Part shown: positions 7,459 through 15,948 of the stretch, one piece after another
Position numbering within the stretch: position 1 is the stretch's first letter
Layout: the number at the start of each line of letters is the position of its first letter
Made by a program: the position numbers and the translations under genes
The notes under the pieces: generated by a model
Seen by the model: the letters and a program-made list of their open reading frames with translations, nothing else
What the model was told of the DNA's origin: nothing
Databases searched by the model: none
NCBI GenBank assembly: GCA_017434525.1
Contig: JAFRFD010000139.1
Coordinates: 1-45,294, forward strand
Direction of reading: 5' to 3'
DNA from: Methanobrevibacter sp.
GTDB lineage: Archaea; Methanobacteriota; Methanobacteria; Methanobacteriales; Methanobacteriaceae
DNA length: 45,294 nucleotides

Positions 7459-8679
7459 TTAAACACCTAATTGTCCTTCTAAAACTAATTTTTCCTTGAA
7501 TTCAAATTGCTTGTCAAACTCTTCAACATCATTTTCATCCACATTAAAAACATCGGGATTGTGGAATATCCCCAATTCTTTTGATATTGCATCACTGTCA
7601 AATATTTTAATCATGAAAAATGGGTTTTCATCATTGAAATCTGTTCCATCCAGGTAAATATTATATTTTGATGCGCTTTCAAAGCCAAAACGTGAGTAAT
7701 AGTTTTCATCACCTATCACAAAAACATATTGATAGTCTTCAGCACGCTTTAGGGTATGTTCTATGAGTCTTGTTCCAAGTCCCTGGTTTTGATAATCCTC
7801 ATCAATTGCTACAGGGCCCAAAACTACCGCATCAACAATTCCATTTTGATATTGGATTTTTCCTTTGGAATAGTTTATATGACCTATAATTCTATTGCCC
7901 TTTTGGATGACATATGCCAAATCCTTGATGAAACTTTCATCATCCCTTAATCTGTGCACAATAAGATGTTCAAAAGCGCCTGGTCGATATATATTCCAGA
8001 ATGAATTTCTGACCATCTTTTCAACTTCAAAATAGTCTTTTTCACTTTCCAATCTTATTATCACATCATCTTCAGTTGTCTTTACTGAATCGAAGATTAT
8101 TCTTGCATGTCTTTGTGTTTTTTCCATAAACTCCTTGAGGAATTTCTCATCGTCTTCAGGGTAATTTATAATGAAATGGTTATACAAAAGAAACATCCCA
8201 TAATAAAAGAAAGACTCGGATAGTTGTCTTACATCACAATCTCTTTTTATCAGTCCCTTTTCCTTCATCAGATTGAACAGTTCCATCCAACCGTATATTG
8301 GAGCTTCGATAATTGCATCTCTTAGGAAACCCTTTACATCTTCATTGTGATAGGATTCGATGAAAAACAGTCTTGTTATCTTCATCATCTTGTCTTCATT
8401 AAGTTTTGTGAGAAATGCATCACATCCTGCCTTGTAAAAGTAGTCGAAACCCCTATCCAAATTTAGGGAAGCCTCCTCAATAGGTATCTCATCGCTTACC
8501 ATTTCTTCAATGTAATAATCGAGAATGGCCTTCAATATTGATTGCTTGTTTGGATAATGGTTGTATATTGAGCTTTCACGAATTCCAACTTCGCTGGCTA
8601 TCCTTCTTATTGAAACACCATCATATCCATGCTCTGAAAACAGATCTATTGATGCGTCAAGTATCTTATCCTTTGTCAT
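7459..8679 (-). CDS. TetR regulator fused to a GNAT acetyltransferase
   Basis: A 406-residue two-domain protein. Residues 1-200 are a TetR-family repressor, with the helix-turn-helix at about 23-43 (SIRRIASEVGIRESSIYNHY) and a helical ligand-binding region. Residues 206-345 are a GNAT domain: LGPVAIDEDYQNQGLGTRLIE holds the acetyl-CoA loop QNQGLG at 297-302, and VIGDENYYSRFGF at 321-333 matches the YhbS-like subgroup. One frame runs through both with no internal break. The fusion implies that acetyl-CoA or an acetylated substrate may tune DNA binding, or that the enzyme detoxifies the inducer. The downstream flavoprotein gene abuts it. Two matching operators flank the promoter, suggesting autoregulation. 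Family calls are firm; the coupling is inferred. Confidence 0.85.
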   Translation of the reverse strand: MTKDKILDASIDLFSEHGYDGVSIRRIASEVGIRESSIYNHYPNKQSILKAILDYYIEEMVSDEIPIEEASLNLDRGFDYFYKAGCDAFLTKLNEDKMMKITRLFFIESYHNEDVKGFLRDAIIEAPIYGWMELFNLMKEKGLIKRDCDVRQLSESFFYYGMFLLYNHFIINYPEDDEKFLKEFMEKTQRHARIIFDSVKTTEDDVIIRLESEKDYFEVEKMVRNSFWNIYRPGAFEHLIVHRLRDDESFIKDLAYVIQKGNRIIGHINYSKGKIQYQNGIVDAVVLGPVAIDEDYQNQGLGTRLIEHTLKRAEDYQYVFVIGDENYYSRFGFESASKYNIYLDGTDFNDENPFFMIKIFDSDAISKELGIFHNPDVFNVDENDVEEFDKQFEFKEKLVLEGQLGV

Positions 8680-8682
8680 TTA

Positions 8683-8748
8683 ACGAACACCTGTTAGTTT
8701 ACATTATCATTTATGACATCAAGGTATATAAAACTAACGAGTGTTAGT
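8683..8748 (-). promoter_or_regulatory. Promoter of the TetR-GNAT operon with two operator copies
   Basis: On the minus strand, TTTATATA (complement of 8725-8732) is a TATA box about 46 bases before the start codon. Site A, the complement of 8683-8698, reads ACTAACAGGTGTTCGT; site B at 8733-8748 reads ACTAACGAGTGTTAGT on the plus strand and is nearly palindromic. Twelve or more of 16 positions agree. Site A lies just past the expected start of transcription and site B just upstream of the TATA box, with centres 50 bp apart. Binding of the TetR domain here would shut the promoter. Site B is also the last codons of the neighbouring gene. Confidence 0.6.
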
Positions 8749-9261
8749 CTGATTCTCATCCCAAATCAGCTTGAAAAATGACACCAAACCGATGGCTGCA
8801 GTTATTATTTCTATGATTGAAGATGAAAAATCAAGAATAGCCAAGAAATAAACAATATAGAAGAATTCATTAACGATGAAGCTGAGTTTGATCCATTTAA
8901 TCTGCTTGAGCATATAGTTGCAGACTGTTATTTGGACAATAGCTATTATAGGAAGCAGACCTATAAATCCCATGGTATTTACCAAAAGACCCAAAACCAC
9001 AGACAAGATGATGAAAAACACTGTCCAGTTTAATGTCAGCCTGTCCTTATAGACCATCATGTTTCTTGTAGCTGCAATTGCCATTGTGGTGACGCCGGTC
9101 CAGGAATAGAAGAAAAAAGACGAAATCATCAATACAAAGGCATTTAGAAACTGATATTTGTATGCCTCCTTTTCGTTGTTGATGACCATGCTCAAAACGA
9201 GAAATATTCCAGCAATAAGAGATATTCCATTTCCGACAATAATGTTTATTGGTAAATTCAT
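8734..9261 (-). CDS. YgjV-like inner membrane protein
   Basis: A 175-residue protein with five or six membrane helices. The arrangement of GNGISLIAGIFLVLSMV, a central SWTGVTTMAIAATRN, NTMGFIGLLPIIAIVQITVC and a C-terminal IIEIITAAIGL agrees with the YgjV family (Imp-YgjV), whose function is not established. This family usually has the conserved loop Arg-Asn after the second helix pair, as seen here. It reads toward the TetR-GNAT gene, and its last five codons form one of that gene's two operators. It is divergent from the cysteine-cluster protein at 9302 with 40 bases between. Family assignment is moderate. Confidence 0.6.
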   Translation of the reverse strand: MNLPINIIVGNGISLIAGIFLVLSMVINNEKEAYKYQFLNAFVLMISSFFFYSWTGVTTMAIAATRNMMVYKDRLTLNWTVFFIILSVVLGLLVNTMGFIGLLPIIAIVQITVCNYMLKQIKWIKLSFIVNEFFYIVYFLAILDFSSSIIEIITAAIGLVSFFKLIWDENQTNTR

Positions 9262-9301
9262 CGTTATAACATTTATATTTTTTAAAATAAATAGTAAACT
9301 T

Positions 9302-9868
9302 ATGGAAATTACAGCCAGTGAAATGAAAAGGTCAATTGAAAAAATCTATGATAGACTCGACAGCGTAACACCGGTTGATTTTGATTGCGGAAAGCTATGT
9401 GGAGAGGTATGCTGCGTTTATGATGCGGAAGACTACAGAAACGAAGAGCTTGCACTGTATTTGCTTCCGGGCGAAGAGCTGATGTATGAGGATTCGCCTG
9501 ATTTTGAACTTTACTATATCGATTCATCAGAAATCAAATACCCTCACTCATGGAAAGGCCAGATTTATCTGGTAAAATGCACAAACCCACCAAAATGCGA
9601 CAGATCAATCAGACCAATACAATGCAGAACATTTCCGCTGATACCTCACCTTAACAAAAAGGGAGAATTCCATCTGATTTTTGATGAGTCCGAATTTCCA
9701 TACAAATGCCCTATTGTCCATGACCACATAAAACTGAATGACGATTTCGTCAAAACCACCTATGAAATATGGATGATGCTTATTGCCAATCCCCTGGTTT
9801 ATGATTTGGTGGATATGGACTCCAGAATGAGGGACAACAGAAAAGTTGACTACGAGATAGTTATATAA
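9302..9868 (+). CDS. YkgJ-like cysteine-cluster (zinc/iron-chelating) protein
   Basis: A 188-residue soluble protein with cysteines at 29, 33, 37, 38, 93, 99, 108 and 136. The clusters DCGKLCGEVCC and RPIQCRTFPLIPH are those of the CxxCxxCC family (YkgJ type), thought to bind zinc or an iron-sulfur cluster; no reaction is known. The first cluster is spaced CX3CX3CC, slightly off the usual form. The ATG at 9302 is chosen by this fold's usual start; the frame extends upstream but through the neighbour's promoter and coding region. The next gene begins 24 bases downstream and may be cotranscribed. Confidence 0.65.
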   Translation: MEITASEMKRSIEKIYDRLDSVTPVDFDCGKLCGEVCCVYDAEDYRNEELALYLLPGEELMYEDSPDFELYYIDSSEIKYPHSWKGQIYLVKCTNPPKCDRSIRPIQCRTFPLIPHLNKKGEFHLIFDESEFPYKCPIVHDHIKLNDDFVKTTYEIWMMLIANPLVYDLVDMDSRMRDNRKVDYEIVI

Positions 9869-9892
9869 CTATCATTGACACATACTATTACC

Positions 9893-10489
9893 ATGTTAAA
9901 AAAAGTTATCATAATCCTATTGGCATTACTTATTTTCATCAATGCAGTTGGTGCAGTCGATTCATCCAATTGGACAACCGCCAATGTAGGCTATGAGACA
10001 TTCAAAATACCGCCACAATATCAAAATCCATTCAAAAGCGACTTCAACATGTATGAATTTGACGAGGACATTGACGTATTCACCATAAGATACGTTAATC
10101 CGAATATAGTCAGCCTGTATGGATATTTCATTGAAAAGTATCCTGAAAAAAAGGTTAATGTGTCAGGCCATGACGCCATTCATTTCACATATCATGACAG
10201 ACACGACGATACAAACAATTCCATTTTATGGTTCTCCAGCGGAGAGGAATTCTACTACATCACCTGGATAGGCCACAACATAACTCCTGAAATCCAGGAA
10301 ATAGTTAAATCCTCATCACCGTCAAAATATTCTCATGATGAGTTCTATTCCATCTTGAAGGATGAATACAACACCTATAAGATTGTAGATGCAATCGATT
10401 CACAAAGGATAGACTATCCAACCGATAGCGGAAGCCATTCCTTTTTCTCTGTTGGAACAAATGGAGTTAGTGTTGGCGTGATTAATTAG
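9893..10489 (+). CDS. Small secreted or membrane-anchored protein of unknown function
   Basis: A 198-residue protein with a clear signal sequence, MLKKVIIILLALLIFINAVGAVDSS, cleaved or anchored near residue 20. The rest is a soluble extracellular domain rich in Tyr, Asp and Ser (YETFKIPPQYQNPFKSDF, then DIDVFTIRYVNPN), with no family I recognise. The ATG at 9893 is preferred over the TTG at 9875 because the signal peptide starts there. A similar architecture, a signal followed by a small beta-rich domain with a middle (E)xxxxYITW/NYLITG-like segment, occurs in the protein at 28119. The two may be distant relatives. It lies 24 bases after the cysteine-cluster gene. Confidence 0.6.
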   Translation: MLKKVIIILLALLIFINAVGAVDSSNWTTANVGYETFKIPPQYQNPFKSDFNMYEFDEDIDVFTIRYVNPNIVSLYGYFIEKYPEKKVNVSGHDAIHFTYHDRHDDTNNSILWFSSGEEFYYITWIGHNITPEIQEIVKSSSPSKYSHDEFYSILKDEYNTYKIVDAIDSQRIDYPTDSGSHSFFSVGTNGVSVGVIN

Positions 10490-10494
10490 AGAAG

Positions 10495-12246
10495 CTAGAA
10501 AGCTCCTCCACCACCGCCTCCGGAACCTCCTCCGGCACTTCCAAAGCCGCTTGAATCTGATGAGTTTGTACTGTGGGCAGCATCATAGGAATGATAGAAT
10601 GTGTGATATCCGTAGTAGTGGTACATGAACACTCCATCGTCATAATCCTTGACATTTGGTATGCTGAGATTCATGGCTTTCTCAACACTTTCAGCTACGC
10701 CAAGAGAGGTTGCATAAATCAAGTACTTCTTCCATATAACTATTGATTCTGGAGGGTGTTCGTTAATTAAACTGTTGTTCTTTAAGAATTTCTTGAAATT
10801 CTTCCACTTCAGATAGATGACACGACCCTCTTTTGTCCATCTTCCAAAAATATCATCACGTCTGCTTAATATGAAATATGAAAATGCACCAACAATAATT
10901 CCAATCAGCAACAATATCCAATCACCGTCAAAGTCTAAAAAGATATATATCAAAAAGAATATTACTCCCAGTCCAATACCTAACAGACTGATAAATGAAG
11001 CAATGGTAGTTCCTGTATCATCAAAATACTTGCTTTTAACATCATCTGTCAGATATTCGTTTTCAACGGCTTCCTTCCATTTATCAAACTGATTTGTAAA
11101 CCATTCTGCATTGGTTTTGCTGTCCATCCTGTCTTCAAGTTTGGACAAGTTCAAAACGCCTTCCTTATTTGCAAAATGAGACATTATCTTAACTACAATT
11201 TTTTCTCCTTCATCAAGTGTATCTGCACCGTCATTGACTGTCAACATTAGATTTTCATTTTCCTTATTTATGGAAAATACTTTTCGCTCAATCAAATCCA
11301 GAATTGTGGCTTCAAATCCCTTGATGTTAGGCTGGCCAAACGTATCATTGTCAATCATTGCATTTACGACCGCAGGAGGATCATCTGTAGGAGGTTCCCT
11401 TTCATATGCTCCATCATATTCCACCTTAGGCTCCCTTCCATACTTAAGATAGGTTCCAGCAAGTGAAACAGGGAAAAATATTAGAATCAAAGTCTCCAAT
11501 GCAGAAGTCAAAGTACTCCAAAAGTTTCTTGAATTGATGCTGTCTTCCAGATTCTTCAAAATCATTTCACGGCCGTCTTGATTGACATGCTTTGCATATG
11601 GGGATGAGGAAAAATCACCAACCGGCATCAAAACAAGCAATTCATAATATTTGCCCTTAGATATTGAATTGGAATCCACCTCAATGGTGTTTCCATCGAT
11701 TTCACTAGAATATGTCAGTTCTTCAGGGTTCAGGTAATATTCATTTCCATCACCATTAGGCAATCCTATCAGCGCATGGACTTTTCCAACACCAACGTCC
11801 CAGTCTTCACCCCACAACTTAAACTGCAAAGCTCCAACATCATTAAAGACTGTCACAACATTTTTCATGTCATATTCAATGAAAACTATAACCTTACAAT
11901 CCCTTATTTTTTTGGTGTGGGCCTCATCGGAATAGAGATATATCTTAAGGTGCTGTTTGCCGTTTTCAGTTGTTTGCTCTAAGACAGGATAAGCGCCTTT
12001 GGCCGTGACTTTCACATTTTCAATGCTTTCCCCCTCTTTTAGAGGAATGTCCCTGTAAACTCCATTGAAACTACCTTCAAAATCATATAGGTATGCCTCC
12101 TTTACATGAAGCAAACCGTTGCTCAAAACATTTAACTCCAAATCAGCTTCCCTGATTGAGTAGGAATTATCGGCGCTTACAAGACTAATTGTTGAAAACA
12201 ATATGAAAAATAAGCACAATATTAGAAATACCTTTTTAAAATTCAT
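10495..12246 (-). CDS. DUF2207 membrane protein
   Basis: A 583-residue protein of the DUF2207 family. A signal sequence (residues 1-25) precedes an extracellular beta domain with SIREADLELNVLSNGLLHVKE and FNGVYRDIPL, the family hallmark. A membrane helix follows near 245-265, then a cytoplasmic region, two more helices near 410-455, and a C-terminal tail that is almost all glycine (GSAGGGSGGGGGGAF). The glycine-rich end is usual in this family, whose role in the envelope is unknown. Its ATG overlaps the stop of ung by four bases (ATGA), so translation is probably coupled, although the two functions seem unrelated. Confidence 0.85.
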   Translation of the reverse strand: MNFKKVFLILCLFFILFSTISLVSADNSYSIREADLELNVLSNGLLHVKEAYLYDFEGSFNGVYRDIPLKEGESIENVKVTAKGAYPVLEQTTENGKQHLKIYLYSDEAHTKKIRDCKVIVFIEYDMKNVVTVFNDVGALQFKLWGEDWDVGVGKVHALIGLPNGDGNEYYLNPEELTYSSEIDGNTIEVDSNSISKGKYYELLVLMPVGDFSSSPYAKHVNQDGREMILKNLEDSINSRNFWSTLTSALETLILIFFPVSLAGTYLKYGREPKVEYDGAYEREPPTDDPPAVVNAMIDNDTFGQPNIKGFEATILDLIERKVFSINKENENLMLTVNDGADTLDEGEKIVVKIMSHFANKEGVLNLSKLEDRMDSKTNAEWFTNQFDKWKEAVENEYLTDDVKSKYFDDTGTTIASFISLLGIGLGVIFFLIYIFLDFDGDWILLLIGIIVGAFSYFILSRRDDIFGRWTKEGRVIYLKWKNFKKFLKNNSLINEHPPESIVIWKKYLIYATSLGVAESVEKAMNLSIPNVKDYDDGVFMYHYYGYHTFYHSYDAAHSTNSSDSSGFGSAGGGSGGGGGGAF

Positions 12247-12905
12247 TTTAATCCCCAGTTAATTTCATCTAAACCGTTATCTGTTAAAAATTCATTAGCT
12301 AATCTGAAATGATTGGAACCCAAAAAACCACGTCTTGCTGAAAATGGAGACGGGTGTGAGGTAATTAAAACTAAATGATTCGGATTGGTAATCAACTCCC
12401 TTTTCTTTTCTGCCTGTTTTCCCCATAACATGAAAACAATCGGTTGTGTCTGCTCATTTAAAACCTTTATAACATTATCAGTAAATGTCTGCCAACCGCA
12501 TTTGCTGTGGGAGTTGGCATTTCCGGCTTCAACGGTCAATACCGTATTTAACAGGAAAACTCCTTCTTTTGCCCAATCCTCAAGACAGCCCGAAGATGGT
12601 ATGGGATAGCCATATTCATCATTGATTTCCTTAAAGATGTTTTTAAGAGATCTTGGTATCGGCCTTCCCTCAGGAGTAGAAAATGCAAGGCCGTGGGCCT
12701 GGCCTTCCTCATGATAGGGGTCCTGACCCAATATAACCACTTTCACATCACTTAAAGGAGTAAACTTAAAAGCATTGAATATGTCTTCATAGGGAGGATA
12801 AATAGTCTTTTGACTATATTCGCTATCGATAAAATCAATTATTCCTAAAAAATAATCCATTTTGTATTCATCTGCTAAAGCTAAATCCCAATCATTTCCT
12901 ATCAT
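12243..12905 (-). CDS. ung: Uracil-DNA glycosylase, family 1
   Basis: A 220-residue family 1 uracil-DNA glycosylase, which removes uracil from DNA in base-excision repair. VVILGQDPYHEEGQAHGLAFS contains the water-activating GQDPYH (residues 60-65, Asp62). VFLLNTVLTVEAGNANSH and the DNA-intercalating HPSPFSA loop (184-190, His184) are also present, so all catalytic motifs are intact. The start at 12905 fits family length; the longer frame to 13016 would overlap the divergent acyltransferase. Family 1 enzymes are common in bacteria and rare in archaea, which mostly use families 4 and 5; an acquisition from bacteria is likely but is an inference. Confidence 0.93.
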   Translation of the reverse strand: MIGNDWDLALADEYKMDYFLGIIDFIDSEYSQKTIYPPYEDIFNAFKFTPLSDVKVVILGQDPYHEEGQAHGLAFSTPEGRPIPRSLKNIFKEINDEYGYPIPSSGCLEDWAKEGVFLLNTVLTVEAGNANSHSKCGWQTFTDNVIKVLNEQTQPIVFMLWGKQAEKKRELITNPNHLVLITSHPSPFSARRGFLGSNHFRLANEFLTDNGLDEINWGLK

Positions 12906-12941
12906 AAAAATTAATTTATAATTTATGACAAATATAATTTT

Positions 12942-14030
12942 ATGAAAAATTCTGAACGGGTCTTTTACTTTGACGTGCTGAGAGCAATGGCAATAATTGG
13001 AATAATCTTCTGTCATGTGTCAAAAGACTATGTCATGAAAGATATGGGAACATTTAATTTCTATATCTCAGCTTTTTACAATTGCTTTAGGGATTTTTCA
13101 GTCCCTATTTTTGTAATGTTAAGTGGGGCGTTGCTTATAGGTAAAAAAGATTCTTTAGTTCATTTTTTCAAAAAGAGATTGTCAAGGATTCTAATTCCAT
13201 TCATCTTTTGGGCAATACTCACAATTGTTTATTCTTTTTCCTACATCAAACATTCAATTGATTTGAACAATGCAATAGATATCTTTTTGGGACATTCAGG
13301 AACAATGGGCGTTACCTTTTGGTTTATCTGGATGATAATCCTCGTATATGTTGGAGTTTTTATTGTAAATAAGATTATAGAATATGGAAACGGGAAACTT
13401 GAGTGCTTTGATAAAAAATTCATTACTATTTTAACAGTATTGTCAGCAGTTTATATTATACTCTACCAACAGCATGTATTTGGCTCTGCATACTACAGCA
13501 CGCTTTTAAGCTATTACATTTCATTTTTAACCTTTGCAATAATCGGATATTACATGGCAAACACAAATTTCATGCAAACGAAAGTAAAAACAAATAAACT
13601 TGTTATAATAACCGCCATCATATCTGCAGTATCATATATATCATATATTTATCTTTATGTCGTTCCGCTCTCACTTGAAAATCATCACTTTTATTATCTG
13701 CCGTATTTTACGATTCAAATTTTAATAATTGCAGTATCAATATTCCTAATGTTCAAATACATCTCAAATACAGAATCTTTCAAAAAAATAAAATCAAAAT
13801 ATGGTGATGCAATAATTACATTAAGCAAATACAGTTACGGCATTTATCTTTGCCATTATTTGGTGTTTTTTTATTTAAAACGTTTTATAATTCCTTATGT
13901 CAATTTGTTATCCTTAAATTCGATAATTGCCATTCCGCTTTTAGTGGCTGTCATATTAACAATATCCATGATAATATTATGGATTTTGAATAAGATACCT
14001 TATGTCAACAGGATTACTGGCGTGAATTAG
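12942..14030 (+). CDS. Acyltransferase 3 family membrane protein
   Basis: A 362-residue polytopic protein that begins RVFYFDVLRAMAIIGIIFCHVS, with the family's conserved Arg14 and His25 in the first helix. About ten membrane helices follow, ending in a NKIPYVNRITG motif like the paralog at 774-1820. Members O-acylate sugars or other surface groups. It starts 36 bases from the divergent ung gene with no visible ribosome site, so the mRNA is likely leaderless. Its 3' end overlaps the convergent hydrolase by four bases. The substrate is unknown. Confidence 0.82.
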   Translation: MKNSERVFYFDVLRAMAIIGIIFCHVSKDYVMKDMGTFNFYISAFYNCFRDFSVPIFVMLSGALLIGKKDSLVHFFKKRLSRILIPFIFWAILTIVYSFSYIKHSIDLNNAIDIFLGHSGTMGVTFWFIWMIILVYVGVFIVNKIIEYGNGKLECFDKKFITILTVLSAVYIILYQQHVFGSAYYSTLLSYYISFLTFAIIGYYMANTNFMQTKVKTNKLVIITAIISAVSYISYIYLYVVPLSLENHHFYYLPYFTIQILIIAVSIFLMFKYISNTESFKKIKSKYGDAIITLSKYSYGIYLCHYLVFFYLKRFIIPYVNLLSLNSIIAIPLLVAVILTISMIILWILNKIPYVNRITGVN

Positions 14031-14734
14031 ACATAAGTTTCAATGAACTTAACTATTTCACTTACGCATTGGCTTTGCTGATTTGAAGCGGAAATGTTAG
14101 CTATTCCATCTCCTGACTGGTTTCCATAATATGCAAATTGGCCATGATTGCCGCCGTTAATGATAAATTCTGTAAAATTATTTTTAAACAATGGTTTAGC
14201 TTCATCGTATTTGTCAACTGAAAATACCTTATCATTAGAACCATAAATTGATAAAACAGGTTTATTTATCTCCTGAGTTGGATATGATGCCAATAATATC
14301 AGACCGTCAATATTGTCGGTTTTGTTTACATATGAAGAAGCCGCAACTCCACCCAGGGAGTGGCCTGCCATGAAATAATGGTTATAGCTTGAATTTTTGA
14401 TTATATCATCTGCACTGTCTTGGGCGAAAAATGCGAAGTTGAAAGGCATTTCAACAAGATAGCAGTCAATGCCCTGACTGGCCAGTTGAGTAAACATTGG
14501 CATGTATGAAGTGTATTCTACTTTGGCACCCGGATAAAAGATCAATGCAGTGTCATTGCCCTGTCCGTCCAAAAGCAGTCCGTTTGATGTTTTGACTACG
14601 CTGACATTATCAGTGCCATTCATATAATCTGTTGCGGTCTTTTCTGCATGATAATAGTCGGTCATGTAAAATATGCCATATCCCAAAATCAATGCAAAAA
14701 TAACTATTATTACAATTTTAAATTTCTTGTCCAT
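14027..14734 (-). CDS. Membrane-anchored alpha/beta hydrolase
   Basis: A 235-residue protein with an N-terminal membrane anchor (about residues 7-25) and an alpha/beta hydrolase domain on the outer face. FMAGHSLGGVAASSY is the nucleophile elbow GHSLGG with the catalytic Ser. KPVLSIYGSNDKVFS supplies the usual acidic residue region and NGGNHGQFAYYG the catalytic His. The early segment ALIFYPGAKVEYTSY is the family's oxyanion strand-loop. It is a serine hydrolase (esterase or similar), closest to the dienelactone-hydrolase/'alpha/beta hydrolase family 5'-like group. The substrate is unknown. A nearby acyltransferase is suggestive of acyl-group turnover, but this is speculation. Confidence 0.78.
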   Translation of the reverse strand: MDKKFKIVIIVIFALILGYGIFYMTDYYHAEKTATDYMNGTDNVSVVKTSNGLLLDGQGNDTALIFYPGAKVEYTSYMPMFTQLASQGIDCYLVEMPFNFAFFAQDSADDIIKNSSYNHYFMAGHSLGGVAASSYVNKTDNIDGLILLASYPTQEINKPVLSIYGSNDKVFSVDKYDEAKPLFKNNFTEFIINGGNHGQFAYYGNQSGDGIANISASNQQSQCVSEIVKFIETYV

Positions 14735-14796
14735 ACAATCACAAATGCTAATTAAAAAAAAGATAAATAAATGAAAAGATATTTTTGACCTTTCAT

Positions 14797-15939
14797 CTAT
14801 TCGATCAGTTGACTGTTTGTAGTTTCAATTTTTTCAACAACTTTTTGACCCTCATCTGCCATGTCTGAGAACATGTTGATTGTTTCTTTCATTTTTGGAA
14901 GTGCTTGTTGCTTATATGTGCTGACATCTTCAATAGCCTGAAGGGCTTCTGCAAATGATGCCTTTAATACGTCAGGTGATATCATTGCCTCAGCACTGTG
15001 CTTTTGAATTTCGCTTCCTTGTTCCTTAAGCATATGGGAAGTTGTTTCAATGATGTTTTCTGTTGTTTCATTCAATATGTTGATCTTATCCATCACAAGC
15101 TTTTGGTCATATAGTGCACTTGCAACCATTACGCCAGTCCTTAGGGCTGAAACTGTTACGTTTTTAGCACGGTTTACACCACGGATAAGCTCTTTGTTGT
15201 TTCTTCTGATTACGTTGAGTGACACTATTCCTTGCTGGTTTACAACTATCATCTGTTGCATGTCCATGATTCTTTGCCTGAGAGGGAATAGGATCTCTTC
15301 ACGTACATATGCAATCTTATCCGGTGAAACACCATTAATTTCTGCTTGCTGAATTTGGGCTTCAATTGATTGGTCCATATTTTTACCAAGCTCAATGTCT
15401 GCCAATAGCTTGTTGGTGACTTCTCTTAAATAGTTCTCTTCGTTTAAAAGTGTGACATTATCGTTTTGAAGTACTTTGGCACTGTTGTCCAATGATTTGA
15501 TGATGTTTGAAATTGCAACTTCTGCCTTTTCATATTTTTCAAAGTATTTTCTAACGGGATTCAAAATGTTACCCAAAACACCTTTTTTGGCGAAATCGAC
15601 TTTACTTGGGTCAAGGTCTTTCATTTGCCTGTCCAATTCCGCCAACTTGTCTCCAATGTTGTCTGCATCCTTGCCTCCTTTGGACAGGTCAACGAATCTT
15701 GTAGCCAACATTTCATTTCTTGAAGCGGATTTTGACATGTCATCCATACCGAAGTTATCGAGAGGTTTCAAAATGCTTTCGCGCTCTTGAGGATTATTTA
15801 AATCAGCTTCAAAAATAGCGGTAGCATTGCTATCTGCCTGATTTTTCAAATTGGAATTTTCCAATTTAATTTCTTCCTCTTTTATAGTTGTTTCAACATC
15901 ATTTTTTATTTCATCAATGTCTAATGAAAATTCTGCCAT
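14797..15939 (-). CDS. TelA/KlaA-like toxic anion resistance family protein
   Basis: A 380-residue, largely helical cytoplasmic protein. LNPVRKYFEKYEKAEVAISNI, LREVTNKLLADIELGKNMDQ and the block VIRRNNKELIRGVNRAKNVT followed by VSALRTGVMVASALYDQKL are typical of the TelA family (PF05816), linked to tellurite and other stress resistance, though the mechanism is unsettled. A strong AAGGTGG site precedes the ATG. It follows the zinc-ribbon membrane protein by nine bases on the same strand. That pairing of TelA with a small zinc-ribbon protein suggests they act together at the membrane. Confidence 0.88.
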   Translation of the reverse strand: MAEFSLDIDEIKNDVETTIKEEEIKLENSNLKNQADSNATAIFEADLNNPQERESILKPLDNFGMDDMSKSASRNEMLATRFVDLSKGGKDADNIGDKLAELDRQMKDLDPSKVDFAKKGVLGNILNPVRKYFEKYEKAEVAISNIIKSLDNSAKVLQNDNVTLLNEENYLREVTNKLLADIELGKNMDQSIEAQIQQAEINGVSPDKIAYVREEILFPLRQRIMDMQQMIVVNQQGIVSLNVIRRNNKELIRGVNRAKNVTVSALRTGVMVASALYDQKLVMDKINILNETTENIIETTSHMLKEQGSEIQKHSAEAMISPDVLKASFAEALQAIEDVSTYKQQALPKMKETINMFSDMADEGQKVVEKIETTNSQLIE

Positions 15940-15948
15940 TTTACCACC

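Noticed and set aside
9158..9301. In-frame extension of the cysteine-cluster protein
   Set aside because: It overlaps the divergent YgjV-like gene and its promoter, and the protein fold is complete from 9302.
12906..13016. In-frame extension of uracil-DNA glycosylase
   Set aside because: It overlaps the start of the divergent acyltransferase and exceeds the family length.
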